From positions 391,421,601 through 391,485,600 of the forward strand of contig NC_090319.1 of NCBI RefSeq assembly GCF_040869045.1: a DNA stretch of 64,000 nucleotides. The letters are read 5' to 3'. This DNA comes from Eurosta solidaginis (Eukaryota > Arthropoda > Insecta > Diptera > Tephritidae). Under the pieces are notes generated by a model. That model was not told the DNA's origin. It worked only from the letters and a program-made list of their open reading frames with translations, and ran no database searches. A program made the position numbers and the translations under genes. Positions 9,985 to 20,571 of the stretch are shown one piece after another; within the stretch, counting starts at the first letter, position 1; every line of letters starts with the position of its first letter.

Positions 9985-11326
9985 TTATATTCTTCCCATT
10001 TTCCTTTTTTGAAGTTTATGAAAGTGCGTTTTTCGGTGACGATAACAGGTGACAGGAGGGATGTAGATGTTGATGATTTCTAGATTTGCATCGCCTGACC
10101 GGACAGATAGGCCTTGACGTTCTAAGACATTGTCCCTGCGGTCGATGCCAGGATCAAATATATGATATTGCACAGAGTGGTGTATAATAAACGCGAGGCC
10201 GCCTCCATTTCCGCTCTCGCGGTCCTTCCTGTGGACATTATACCCAGAGCAGGTCTGCAATGCAGATCTTGCTGTGAGTTTAGTCTCTTGAATCGCAGCA
10301 ATGCGGATGTTGTGCCGCTTCATGAAATCGACTATCTCCGTAATCTTCCCAGTTAGTCCATTACAGTTTAACTGCAGAATTCTGAAGTGCATGAGGGGTG
10401 ACGCCGCCACTCTAGGGGTAAGTGACGGGTGACTACGCCTAGGTTGTGGAAGGCCAGGACGCAATTGCTGTTGTGGCCTTGGGACTGGGCGCCCTTGGGC
10501 AAGCATTGGGGTACCCGGATGATTTGGGTTTGCGACCTGGCAACATGGCGCGATGAAACCCGTCGAGGGGTTGCCGTCGCGGAGACCAGAACATCTAGGA
10601 AAGTGGCACCACCCAAGGCAGGAGCTGCATTGAGCGGATGTCGCAAACCTATATATTCTGTGCTGGCAGACGGTGCAAACGGAGGGAGGGACTAAGAGTC
10701 TGTTTCCCTGACCTGCACGATTGCTGCCAGAAAAGACGGGGGGGGGGGGGGGGGGGGGGAGAAGAAGACGGGGGCAGGGGCTGATGCTCAGCATTGCTAC
10801 CAGCTCTACTACGAAGGTAGTAGTTATGAGTGGTATCAGCTGTTTGCGTTGTTGGCGCCGTGGGGCGCGAGCAGCAGCGGGTACTTGTTGTGGCTTGCTG
10901 AGCAGCGAGGCTGCTGGATGGTAGTGGAGGGGCACTTAGGCGTAGACTACGGGACGCCCTTGGGCGTGAGCAGCAAGGAGCCACAAAAGATTTATAAAAG
11001 TTACGTGGACGTCGGGTTTTGGGATCAAGCCCAGAACAACCTGTCCGATGCAACCATCCCTTGCACGAGACACACTGAACAGAGTATGACCGTCCTAAAA
11101 AGATTCTTTTCTGGCAAATGCAGCAAAACCATTTCTCAGGACCGGGGTCAGGAGACGGACCCGGATTGGGTTCGATACCTTCCCGGAGTAAGAGAATATG
11201 TAGCAGTCCTGCTGCAAGGAGCTGCTGGGAGGATGACAATTTGTGGGAGGGACGAAACAAATTAAATGGGGTCACACTGAAATGACAGTCCTTGGTCGGG
11301 AAAAATCCCGAGTCGCTCCGGTACAT
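9985..11326 (-). pseudogene. Non-LTR element 1: 2A-like motif, PHD fingers, deleted endonuclease
   Basis: Starts at 11326. Residues 50-57 read GIEPNPGP, resembling 2A ribosome-skipping peptides (usual core D-V/I-E-x-NPGP; the D is G here). A C4HC3-like finger follows (CCICQKR...CVSCKGWLHRTGC...APCC). A proline linker encoded by a poly-G run at 10739-10759 marks a frame change. The second frame (10935-9985) holds another finger (CTVC...CSSC...C...CC, about 10540-10677) and the endonuclease start RILQLNCNGLTG from about 10392, with IQETKLT. Just after IYIPPVTC near 10050 the reading jumps to a downstream part of the domain; the GDFN and SDH catalytic motifs are absent. Roughly 110-120 codons seem deleted, so the nuclease must be inactive. 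Confidence 0.88.
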
Positions 11327-11348
11327 AGAACCGACTGCCTTGGGAAGC

Positions 11349-11450
11349 GTAAATATGTATGTAAGTATGTATGGTTAAAGTTAATATGTATGTAAGAATA
11401 TGTTTAGAATAATTTAGTATAAATAAGCTGACAATATTTGAATAAAGAAG
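11349..11450 (+). mobile_element. 5' LTR of element A, second part
   Basis: Continues the LTR after the nested non-LTR element: AGTATAAATAAGCTGACAAT matches the 3' LTR near 20385. Similarity to the 3' LTR stops just after GAATAAA, where the two copies diverge, so the exact LTR end is uncertain. Confidence 0.7.
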
Positions 11451-12305
11451 CATTCGCTCATTGACACTTAGGCAAGGTGCACACGAGGCTACGCGTCATA
11501 GACGCGTGCAAGATATTTCATGTAGCTACAATTTCTCAAGGCCTCAAGATCTGCACACGAAGCTACTTTCGAGCGTCGCTACAAAAAGCAAACAATTATT
11601 GAAAAAAATAAAAAATTTAATTTCTTCAACTATATCCGTCCCCGAAACCAAAGGAAAATAAAAACACGACAAACATCCGTACGTACGGCACACATTTGTG
11701 GGTAACTGCCGCTTTAGACATTATTTCTAAGCAGGAAAATATTCGGGCAACCTAACGGCTGCCTATTGACAAGCATAAATTTTATATTTTTGCTGTAAAA
11801 TAAATATAATGTTTTTTACCCCTCTAAGTTATGTTCCCAGAAGAGGACATACAAAATCAAAGTCAAGTGCTTAAGTCGTTTTCATAAAACTCCTTAAATG
11901 TGAAATTTTTTTTTTTTGTAATGTTTTCTGATGTTTTTCCAAAATAGAAAATTTGTTTTAAGCCCAAAATGGCATAGAAAACAAAATGAAAAAAAAAAGA
12001 AAATAGCATAGGAATTAACTTTTAATAATTAAAAAAGAAAAAATAAATTGTATTTAACTATTCATCCTTTGAAAAAATTTTCAGAAAATTTTGTAAGAAA
12101 AATTAGAAATATCAAAAATGTTAAATTAAACGTATTTTTCCTTAAGAACAAACATTTGTGGAAATAAACCTTTTAATTAATAACTTTTATAATGCTAACT
12201 AAATAAGGAAAACATAATAAAAGTAAACTGGAATGCTTGATATAATAAACATAAAAAACAAGGAAATAAGCATAAATTAGCATTTTTTCCCACCCCCAGG
12301 ATGCC
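11451..12305 (+). other. Leader region of element A with foreign fragment
   Basis: Non-coding, AT-rich. GTGGGTAACTGCCGC (about 11690-11710), preceded by CCGTACGTACGGCACAC, matches one end of the MITE at 60653-61235, so a fragment of that family lies here. No primer-binding site was recognised. Confidence 0.45.
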
Positions 12306-13605
12306 ATGATGCTTCTATTTATCTGTGTAACTAGTTACATTAATTTGTTTCTGAGGCACTACTCATCCCAAAGCATTTTTAACAAACTTTTCTATCTAAT
12401 ATCCCCAATGGGCAAATGGGAAGATATCGTTAAACTACTCATAGAAGAAAAAACGATAGGAGAAAAATCTTACAAATGTATTAATAAAAAGACAAAAGTA
12501 AAAGCAGAAACAGTAGTAAAGCATCTCAAAATAATAGTTAAAGCATTTAACAAAATAGGAAAAACAATACAACAGTTAAATGGTAAACTAGACGGCAATC
12601 GAAAAGACCAAGCATATCAAATTTTTTTCCAGCGTTAGATACAAATTGGTGTCCTCACTGGCAAGATATGATGTAGAATTCATAGTACCAACGAGTTTCA
12701 AAAAGGTACTGGAAATAGACTTTAGCACATTCCTGCTGGAGTCAGCCTCCGATTTAGAAGAGGAACCAGATGTAGAACAAAAAGAAGAAGAAAAACAGGA
12801 ACAAAAAGAAATTTTAATAGAGACACCAAAATACCAAACAAGAAAAGACAAAATGGCACAAACCACAGTAGAGATCTTAAAAACGCCTTCGTCAATTCTG
12901 CCTGAGCTTGATGGTAAACATGAGAACTTACATATCTTCTTAGACGCACTAGATATCCTAGAACAAATTAAGGGTACTCACGAGACCATAGCAGTCTCCA
13001 TGATAAAAACTAAGCTCAAGGGATTAGCTAGAAACCTTTTGAGCACAGAAAATTCAATACTAGCAATAAAGCAAAAGTTGAGTTCAGCAATTAAAGGTGA
13101 ATCTGTAGAAGTTTTGATGGCAAAACGCCTCAACATCCAACAGCGCAGTAAAACAGCTAACCAGTACACTGCCGACGGTCTTGCACCTGATGTGGGAACC
13201 AAATATGCCACACAATCAGCTGTAAAGGCCATGTGTAAGAACTCGGCTGACGAAAGAGTTAAACTGATAATGCAAGCAGGAACGTTCACATCTATGAACG
13301 AGGCTATTTCAAAATTCACGAATAGCTGTACTGAAGTCACGGGTAACCCAAATACAATGTTACGCCTGACGCGTTCACAAGGTAATCCGGGGTAACTTCC
13401 GAAGAAGCTACCAAAATAATAATTATCGAGGTAACCAAAACCGATGATATTACGGTAATATTAACAGATATAATAATAATAGACAAAATAATAATTTCCC
13501 AAGACGCAACTTTGGAGGTCAGTCAAGATCATCTAATCAGAGTAACACGAGCAATCTCCGTAATATAAACCAACAGGAAAACCAGCAAACTCCACTCCAA
13601 CAGTA
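12306..13605 (+). pseudogene. gag: gag of element A (mdg1/412-like Ty3/gypsy)
   Basis: Structural capsid gene remnant. The first frame has a lysine-rich helical region (KVKAETVVKHLKIIVKAFNK) up to about 12638; the reading then shifts to 12646-13395 (acidic/glutamate-rich segment, then a capsid-like helical region). A further shift near 13390 reveals an Arg/Asn/Gly-rich C-terminus (NNNYRGNQNR, FPRRNFGGQSR) instead of a CCHC zinc knuckle. That arrangement is known in mdg1/17.6-type elements. At least two frameshifts and a stop break it. Only the last ~70 bp lie in the duplicated segment, so the second copy lacks most of gag. Confidence 0.72.
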
Positions 13606-13638
13606 AATTTTAACAGTAATAAGGTATATACATTCAAC

Positions 13639-15220
13639 TTGCATCTGAACAGCTACATATCTTCCAATACTATTCTAAATAAGTCAGCTTCAACGTTCCT
13701 GATAGATACAGGGGCGGACATCTCAATAATAAAGAAGGGTAAAACTGACAGTAATGTCACAATAAATAACTACACAGATTTAAAAGGTATTGGCAGAGGC
13801 ATAACAAGCACACTTGGAACAGTAAAAGCAGATCTAACAGATGATAGTCTCTTAATAGGACACAAATTTCACATAGAAAAAGACAATTTCCCAATCCCAT
13901 GTGATGGAAGTTTGGGACTCGACTTCATTAAAAAATATAATTGCATTTTAGATTATAATAAAAATGGGGAAAACCTAATACTACGGCCATATGATCCCCC
14001 AGAAGATATAGTAATACATATGACAAATATACCAACAATCAATAGCATTACAATACCGGCAAGAGCCGAAGTAATTAGACAGGTTCATATCAATAGTTAC
14101 AATAAGGAACTATTAGTACCTCATCAAGAATTGACTGATGGCATTTTTGTAGCCAACACGATAGTAAACTCAAACCAAGCTTTAATAAGAATAATAAATA
14201 CAACAGATAAACATGCAATCATTCAAGATTATGACATCAAAACAGAAAGTTTAGAGGATTATGTAATAATTGAAAAAACACCTCACTGTAAAGCTAATAT
14301 CAAAGAAAAGTTAGAAAGATGGAATAAAAATTTCCCACCATTCGCTAGTAAATCACTCAACACATTAACAGAACCAATCACGACCAACAATTTTTACAAA
14401 CAAAAGTGGCATCTGAAAGATAACACTCCCGTGTATATTAAAAATTATAGACTGCCCCAATCACATAAGAATGAAATAAATAAACAAGTAAATAAACTAA
14501 TGCAAGATGATATTGTTGAACCTTCAACTTCAGAGTACAACAGCCCTATTTTATTGGTACCTAAGAAATCTCTTCCGGGCAAAGAAGAAAAAAGGTGCAG
14601 ATTAGTTGTTGATTTCAAACAAATAAATAAAAAATTAATAGCTGATAAATTCCCTTTGCCTAGAATAGATGATATTCTGGATCAATCGGGAAGAGCGAAA
14701 TATTTCTCATGCCTAGATTTAATAGCCGTGTTTTTTTTTACACGCGTATACGTTTCGTTTGCGCGTGAAAGAAAACGCCTATCCTCGCTTAGATAATGCT
14801 TAGGAGACCCATGTAGCGGCTGTGGTTAAACAACTAGCTACAGCAACAGGGTGTACCGAAAAGCGGAGACACAACGCTCTGATGGCCATAGGGTATAACA
14901 TATAGCTGAATCAGTTGCGATGAATTGTGGACACAGGGTGAAACAAAGACACATATTTCAGTTACATCTGAGTATAATGCGTATTGAAATTTAGTAGGAC
15001 AAAATTTATGCGCAGCAATTTCAGAGGTGTATTTAAGATTTGTCGCTTAGCAGTCCATATAAAGTTTAAGCGTAAACGGATATACGCGTGTTAAAAAACA
15101 CGGCTAATGTCAGGATTTCACCAAATAGAACTCAGCCCAGAGTCAAGAGATATCACATCCTTTACAGCGGATAACGATACTTATTGTTTCAAACGATTTC
15201 CTTATGGCCTCAAACAGGCG
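13639..15220 (+). pseudogene. pol: Element A protease and reverse transcriptase, 5' part
   Basis: Protease motif STFLIDTGADISIIKK near residue 20, a ~100-residue spacer, then RT entry motifs (IVEPSTSEYNSPILLVPKK, CRLVVDFKQINKKL, FPLPRIDDILDQ, KYFSCLDL). The LDL|MSGFHQIEL motif is split by a MITE at 14724-15105; it resumes MSGFHQIELSP and runs to KRFPYGLKQ at about 15219. The next part, including the expected F/Y-x-DD active site, is missing because a different sequence follows from 15221. The RT is therefore both interrupted and deleted. Motif wording (LDLMSGFHQIEL) fits the mdg1/412 lineage. Confidence 0.85.
14724..15105. mobile_element. 382-bp MITE, AGCCGTG family, inserted in RT
   Basis: AAT at 14721-14723 and 15106-15108. 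Removing the MITE and one AAT gives a continuous D-L-M-S-G reading, which confirms the boundaries and the 3-bp duplication. Ends are AGCCGTGTTTTTTTTTACACG and AACACGGCT. It is inverted relative to the 2253-2660 copy. The stop near 14796 comes from MITE sequence. Confidence 0.92.
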
Positions 15221-15445
15221 CGGATCTACGGGGGTGGGAGATAGGGGATATCAAACCCCCCCCCCCCCCCCCCCCCCACAAAGGTAGAGAAATTTTATTT
15301 TTCAAATACTTTACAGAACAAAAATGAAATATCCAAAAAAAACAAATATTCAAATGTTCAACACTTAATTTGGCATTTCACGATGCACGGCAATTTATAC
15401 ATGAATACCGCTTTTATAAAAATAAAACAAAATTTATGAAACTTT
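15221..15445. repeat. Foreign fragment replacing mid-RT, with C22 tract
   Basis: From 15221 the reading leaves RT (CGGATCTACGGGGGTGG), passes a run of 22 C at 15256-15277 and AT-rich DNA, and rejoins pol near 15446 at PTPKNADEAKRF. The RT palm core is absent. It may be an insertion with deletion, or a template switch. Confidence 0.65.
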
Positions 15446-16157
15446 TTGATACCAATTCCCCAACTCCCAAAAATGCCGATGAAGCAAAGAGATTTGTCGT
15501 ATTTTGTAATTATTATAGAAGATTCATACCAAATTTTGCGGAATACGCCAGGAATCTAACAAGACTTAGTAAGAAAAATGTAATTTTCTATTGGACAGAC
15601 GACTGCTAGAAATCTTTTAGCTACCTAAAAAATGCATTAATTGGTCCAAATATCCTACAATATCCCAATTTTGATAAAAAGTTCTTTATTACAACTGACG
15701 CAAGTATGAAGGAAAACAATTACCCATTGCCTACGCCTCAAGATCATTTACAAAAGGCGAAATAAATAAAGCCACGATCGAAAAAGAATTGGCGGCCATA
15801 CATTGGGCCATTATATATTTTAGACCATATGTTTATGGCAGAAAATTCACAGTGGAAACGGATCATCGACCTTTAACATATTTATTCTCAATGACAAACC
15901 CTTCATCTAAATTAACTAGAATTAGATTAGATTTGAAAGAGTATCTCTTTGGGGTAGAGTACATAGCCGGAAAGGAAAATTACGTGGCAGACGCTCTGTC
16001 ACGAATAGATATCAATGATTTGAAGGAAATGTCAGTACAGGCATGTAAAATAATGAAAGTCACGACAAGATCGCAAACTAAAAAGAATTCCAGTAATAAC
16101 AGTAATAGAAATGAAGAAAAGTCACAAAGAGAACCCTATAGTATACGAAGCGCTTAA
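15446..16157 (+). pseudogene. pol: Element A RT connection and RNase H
   Basis: KNADEAKRF and NYYRRFIPNFAEYARNL mark the end of the RT thumb/connection. A TAG follows at about 15607 and a frameshift near 15715. RNase H motifs: FFITTDASM, IEKELAAIHWAIIYFRPYVYG, VETDHRPLTYLFSM and ENYVADALSRI. The TYLFSMTNPSSKLTR wording is typical of the mdg1/412 branch of Ty3/gypsy. It is non-functional owing to the stop, the shift and the missing RT core. Confidence 0.85.
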
Positions 16158-16277
16158 TAAATGTGAAGTAAAAAGACTAGTCCAGCTTGTTTTCGATCCT
16201 CCGAAATTATATTTCAAAAATTGAAAGAAAATTTGTAGTGAAATAATTATAGAGAATCAAATTGTGATTGGCGAAGA

Positions 16278-16954
16278 TTGACCAGACTTATGGAAAAAGC
16301 CGGCAATTTGGGAATTAAGAAAATACAGTTGTCCTTAGGAGACAAATTGTTTAATTATACTCGAGTACACACATTTAAAGAAATAGGTACCAAAGTTCTC
16401 AAAAATTTAACAATTGCATTAACTCCGGAGGTTGTGCATGTGACGGAAAATGATAAAATTAAAAAGATTCTTCAAAAATATCACGATGATCCTGTTAATG
16501 GTGGCCACCCAGGAATCAATCGTACAACTAATAAAATAAGACAACAATATTACTGGAAAAATATGAAAAAACATACAAGAAAATATATAAAGAAATGCGT
16601 AAATTTTAATAAGAATAAAATGTATAAAAATTTAAAGGAACCAATGATTTTGACTGAAACACCACCGAAGGCGTTCGAAACAGTACAAATAGATACAATT
16701 GGACCTTTGCCAAGATCATTAAATGGAAACGAATACGCTGTCACTCTGATATGTGATTTGACTAAATACTTATTTGCAATTCCTATACAAAAACAGTAGC
16801 CAGAGCCATATTCGAAAATTTCATCTTAATTTATGGAAGTATGAAAACAATAATAACGGATATGGGATATGGATATAAAAACAGCTTGTTTGAAGAACTA
16901 TGTAAGCTTCTTAATATTGAGCACAAATGCATAAGCATTCTGAAAAAAGGGAGA
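16278..16954 (+). pseudogene. pol: Element A integrase, truncated
   Basis: N-terminal zinc region has HDDPVNGGHPGINRT and a WKNMKKHTRKYIKKC stretch, but the second cysteine of the expected CxxC is F (CVNF). First catalytic Asp in VQIDTIGPLP. A frameshift lies near 16795. The second Asp is in TIITDMG, but the sequence jumps from CKLLNIEHK straight to the polypurine-like AAAAAAGGGAGA before the 3' LTR, so the catalytic Glu and C-terminal domain are deleted. Confidence 0.82.
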
Positions 16955-17174
16955 TGTAGTGTAAACAGCCAACAATTTCAGTGCCAAATAAGTAAATCAG
17001 TTAATATGCTACCCTGTCACAAAAAGAGTCTAAATTTTCATCAACACAAAAAAGTATCTGCTAATTGTTGCTGACAGAGCAATTCACACGATTTAATATA
17101 GGTGTGTGTACAACGCTCAACTAAACCAAATTTGCATACCGGCAAATTTGCTGACCTTGCATTTCCCACAGAAT
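16955..17174 (+). mobile_element. 3' LTR of element A, first part
   Basis: Begins TGTAGTGTAAACAGCC after a purine-rich tract and matches 7298-7520. It is interrupted by non-LTR element 2 at CCCACAGAA and resumes at 20239 (CACAGCTCAACACAG), exactly where the 5' LTR is continuous. Confidence 0.88.
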
Positions 17175-18088
17175 GCGTTTTTTGATAAAAATTTGTATAA
17201 TATATATCGCAAAGATTGTGATAGTGTAAGTACAGGACTTTGTCGAGGTGGAGGAGTGCTAATTGCTGTAAGAAAAAGCCTACAAACCTCGGAGGTTCCT
17301 CTTAATATCGCTGATACTTCTATTGATCAGCTTATAATCAGTATAAAAGGCAAAACAGGATGTCTATTTGTCAGTGTTTCTTATATACGACCAAATAGTG
17401 TAGATAGTGTTTATGAAAATCACGTTAATAATATTATGCATGTTTCAGCACTAACTTGAATTCTAAATTTTGTATTTTAGGGGATTTTAACTTAAATAAA
17501 ATCGTATGGAATTATCTTCCAGGTGAGAAAACTCTCATACCTACTAACGTCAATCAAGCTAGTGAAATGTACTTAGTTGATAATTTTTATAGTTTACAGT
17601 TAGTTCAAATCAATGATTTTGAAAATACGCTAGGTAAAATCCTCGATCTTATATTTGTTAGTAATGATCTTAATTATAATTTAATTCGTTCTCTCTGCCC
17701 GTTATCTAATACTGATAAACATCACGTACCATTGATATTGGATATTAAGTTTTATGAATTTGGAAATATTAAACTCAATAATGAAGTTGGTTTCAATTAT
17801 AGCCGATGTGATTTTGCCTTGATCAATAATTTGATTTCAAATATTGACTGGCAGTCTCTTTTTAATAATCGCAATCTTTCAGACTGCTTTGACTTATTCA
17901 AAAGTAATATCTCGGAAATAATGAATATTAATATTCCTCGTTTCCCGGCAAGGGTTTACAAGTTGCCGTGGTATACCAAAAGCTTAAAGACTCTAAAAAA
18001 TTTGCGTAATAAATATCATAAACTTTTTAAAAAAATCAGGAAGTCCCGAAGTCAAGCAACAATATCTGAATTACGCGAAGGAGTTTAA
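17175..18088 (+). pseudogene. Non-LTR element 2 endonuclease
   Basis: APE-type endonuclease remnants: YRKDCDS, CRGGGVLIAVRKSL, VSVSYIRPNS, then after a break at 17457-17459 CILGDFNLNKIVWN and a histidine motif NTDKHHVPLILD. Conserved GDFN and His motifs are present, but the TGA at 17457 separates them from the front half and another stop closes the frame at 18088. The first catalytic block (N...ETW) is absent through truncation. Confidence 0.82.
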
Positions 18089-18206
18089 TTGTCTTGATAA
18101 GTTTCTGTACAATCGATATATTCTCAATTTCGAATATAATATCAAATCGAATCCTAAATCGTTTTGGAATTTCATTCGCTCCAAACAATAGGTTTCAACA
18201 ATACCG

Positions 18207-20143
18207 TTGTCTGTGTCTTACAAGGGCAAGAATTCATCATCGTCTAGTGATTCAGCCAATTTGTTTGCAGAATTTTTTAAAGAAAACTTTGCTACTGATG
18301 ATCTATGGAATGACGACGGGGATATGTTGAATGAAATAACGTCTTGTTTCGACTTCTCCTCATTAGTTCTAGATATTGGTGATATTATCTTAAGTATTCA
18401 GACGATCAAGAGCTCCAAGCAATGTGATTATCAAGAATTTTCATCTTTTTTCCTGAAGCAATGTGTAGCTTCCGTTGCAGAGCCCTTGTTGCATATATTT
18501 AATTTATCATTAAGGTCTGGTATCTTTTTGGATGAATGGAAAACTACTTTTATTCAACCTATTCATAAAAGTGGTAGTAAAATTGACGTTACAAACTATC
18601 GGCCAATATCGAAGATCCCCGTGATTTCAAAACTTTTTGAGAAAACGGTGATGTTTAAATTATCGTCCGCAGTTAAGCGTTATATTTGCCCATGTCAGCA
18701 TGGCTTTGTTCCGGGGCGTTCAACAGTAACTAATCTGGTCGTTTTTTCGAATTACTGCATCTCGTCTTTTACTCATGGTTGTCAAGTTGACTGCATATAT
18801 ACGGACATATCCAAAGCTTTTGACAGAGTTTCGCACAAAACTCTCTTGGCTAAATTGCGAAAAATGGGTTTCCACTCAACATTTTTACAATGGATTTATT
18901 CATACTTATCCAATAGGATAAATTTTGTTGTTATTGACAACGTAAAGTCATCGCCTTATGTAGCAACCTCAGGTGTGCCCCAAGGTAGTATACTTGGCCC
19001 AATTTTCTTTATTCTCTTTATCAATGATGTAAGTGCTTGTTTCAAGCAATGCAATTATCTCCTTTACGCTGATGATTTGAAAATTTTTTTCAGAATCAAG
19101 AACGAGTCTGATACTCTCATACTACAATCTGAGTTAAATAATTTTAATGAGTGGTGCTGTAAAAATAAGCTTGCGCTGAATGCCAACAAATGTAACTTAT
19201 TTCAAATTTCAATTTCGTCTTACTATGTCTCTAATAAGCCGTTGCTTAGGGTGAATAAAATTCGGGATTTAGGTGTTGTATTTGATCCGTCTTTTACATT
19301 CACCGAGCACTTAAATTTTATTATCCCCAAAGCATATTCCTTACTGGCCTTTATTAAAAGAAATGGATCCGAGTTTAAGGACCCATATACTAAAAAACTA
19401 TTATATAATGCCTTTGTGCGGTCAAGGCTTGAGTATGGTTCCATAATATGGAGTCCTTATTATGAGGTACACAATAAGAGAGTCGAACGTGTGCAAAAAA
19501 TATTCATGAAGTACTGTTTATACGATATAAACTTCGATCTGCCTCTTCCTCCATATATCTCTAGGTGTAAGCTAATTAATATTCACACATTAGAAAGTAG
19601 AAGATTAATTACATCTATAATGTTTATTTATGATATTTCCAGGCATGCTTAACCAACGAAACGATATCATTTCGTTACGATAATCAACGTTAATAAACGA
19701 AACGAAGTCATTTCGTTTCGTTTATTAACATTAAGATCGTGAAATTAACGTTAATTTGACGTTCTTAACGTTAATAAACGAAACAAAATGACTTTGTTTC
19801 GTTTATTAACGTTAATTATCGTAACGAAATGATATCGGTTCGTTGGTTAAGCGTGCCTGTCGTAACGAAATGATATCGTTTCGTTGGTTAAGCATGCCTG
19901 GATATTTCCAATGGCAATATTGATTGCCCGATACTGTTAGAGTCTTTGAACTTTTATGTTCCATCACGGACTTTGCGCCAATATAATATGTTTGTAATTG
20001 AACAGTTTAGATCTAATTACGCACTTAATGGCCCGATCACTCGCGCTCTAATTGCTATTAACTCAATCAATAATAATTATTGTATTGATTTCGCGATATC
20101 TCGTCGAAGTTTTAAAAATATGTTATTTTCCATTTTAAATTAA
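18207..20143 (+). pseudogene. Non-LTR element 2 reverse transcriptase
   Basis: RT motifs in order: IHKSGSKIDVTNYRPIS, QHGFVPGRSTVTNLVVF, YTDISKAFDRVSHKTLL, SGVPQGSILGPIFFILFIND, LLYADDLKIFF (YADD at 19065-19076), LALNANKCNLFQIS and LGVVFDPSFTF. The frame from 18207 to 19652 is uninterrupted, about 480 residues. It ends in the MITE at 19640; the C-terminal ~75 residues continue from about 19901 to the stop at 20143. Apart from the MITE and the lost 5' part this is a well-preserved RT. Upstream codons between 18088 and 18207 link to the endonuclease with a break. Confidence 0.88.
19640..19900. mobile_element. 261-bp hAT-like MITE with 8-bp target duplication
   Basis: GATATTTC flanks both sides (19632-19639, 19901-19908). 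Ends are CAGGCATGCTTAACC and GGTTAAGCATGCCTG. The interior is a set of inverted ACGTTAATAAACGAAAC modules. Removing it and one duplication restores the RT reading at the junction. An 8-bp duplication with CA...TG-type ends suggests hAT. Confidence 0.9.
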
Positions 20144-20238
20144 GTTTACTGTAAATAAACCTTATGTTTAATAATGTTTAATATAGTCTGTAAGATTTTT
20201 GTAAATCATAGACTGAATAAAGAAATATGAAATATGAA

Positions 20239-20440
20239 ATCACAGCTCAACACAGATGTCTAGGTACATATTTTGTGTCGAGTTGTATGTAGGTATGTAA
20301 GTATGTATGCTTAAGGGAAATATGTATGTAAGTATTTATGCTTAAAGTAAATATGTATATAAGAATATGTTTAGAATAATTTAGTATAAATAAGCTGACA
20401 ATGTTTGAATAAAAGCCGCGGTACAATAACATTTTTCATA
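20239..20440 (+). mobile_element. 3' LTR of element A, second part
   Basis: CACAGCTCAACACAG to GAATAAAAGCCGCGG; matches 7530-7605 plus 11363-11445. It ends somewhere before 20465; the terminal nucleotides are uncertain because the 5' LTR diverges after GAATAAA. Confidence 0.75.
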
Positions 20441-20571
20441 TAGATGCGTTTAACACAAGCTTATGCTAATCAGAGTAACACGAGCAATCTCCGTAATATA
20501 AACCAACAGGAAAACCAGCAAACTCCACTCCAACAGTAAATTTTAACAGTAATAAGGTATATACATTCAAC

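Larger units (their letters stand above)
7606..11348 (-). mobile_element. Non-LTR retrotransposon 1 (APE type), both ends present
   Basis: Inserted in the 5' LTR of element A with a perfect 14-bp target duplication GTAAATATGTATGT (7592-7605 and 11349-11362). The 3' tail is (CAA)n at the left edge; the 5' end at 11348 reads GCTTCCCAAGGCAGTCGG on the minus strand. Both termini are present, but it is only ~3.7 kb because the endonuclease domain carries an internal deletion. Order on the minus strand: 2A-like motif, two PHD-like fingers, endonuclease, RT, C-terminal region. The clade is uncertain (CR1/Jockey/LOA-like). Confidence 0.92.
17175..20238 (+). mobile_element. Non-LTR retrotransposon 2 (CR1/Jockey-like), 5'-truncated
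   Basis: Starts within the endonuclease domain, so ORF1 and the endonuclease N-terminus are missing, as is usual for 5' truncation. The 3' end has GACTGAATAAAGAAATATG and a short GAAATAT repeat before the LTR resumes. The junctions leave little or no target duplication (perhaps GAA). An hAT-like MITE sits near the RT C-terminus. The protein is related to non-LTR element 3 (30763-33437). Confidence 0.88.
13533..20465 (+). repeat. Unit 1 of a 6.93-kb tandem duplication
   Basis: Directly followed by a near-identical unit 2 (20466-27390). The breakpoint joins ...CAAGCTTATG to CTAATCAGAG with 1 bp of microhomology (C). The unit runs from the end of gag through pol, the 3' LTR with non-LTR element 2, and a little right-flank DNA. 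Breakpoints do not coincide with element ends, so this is a segmental event and not two insertions. Confidence 0.93.
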
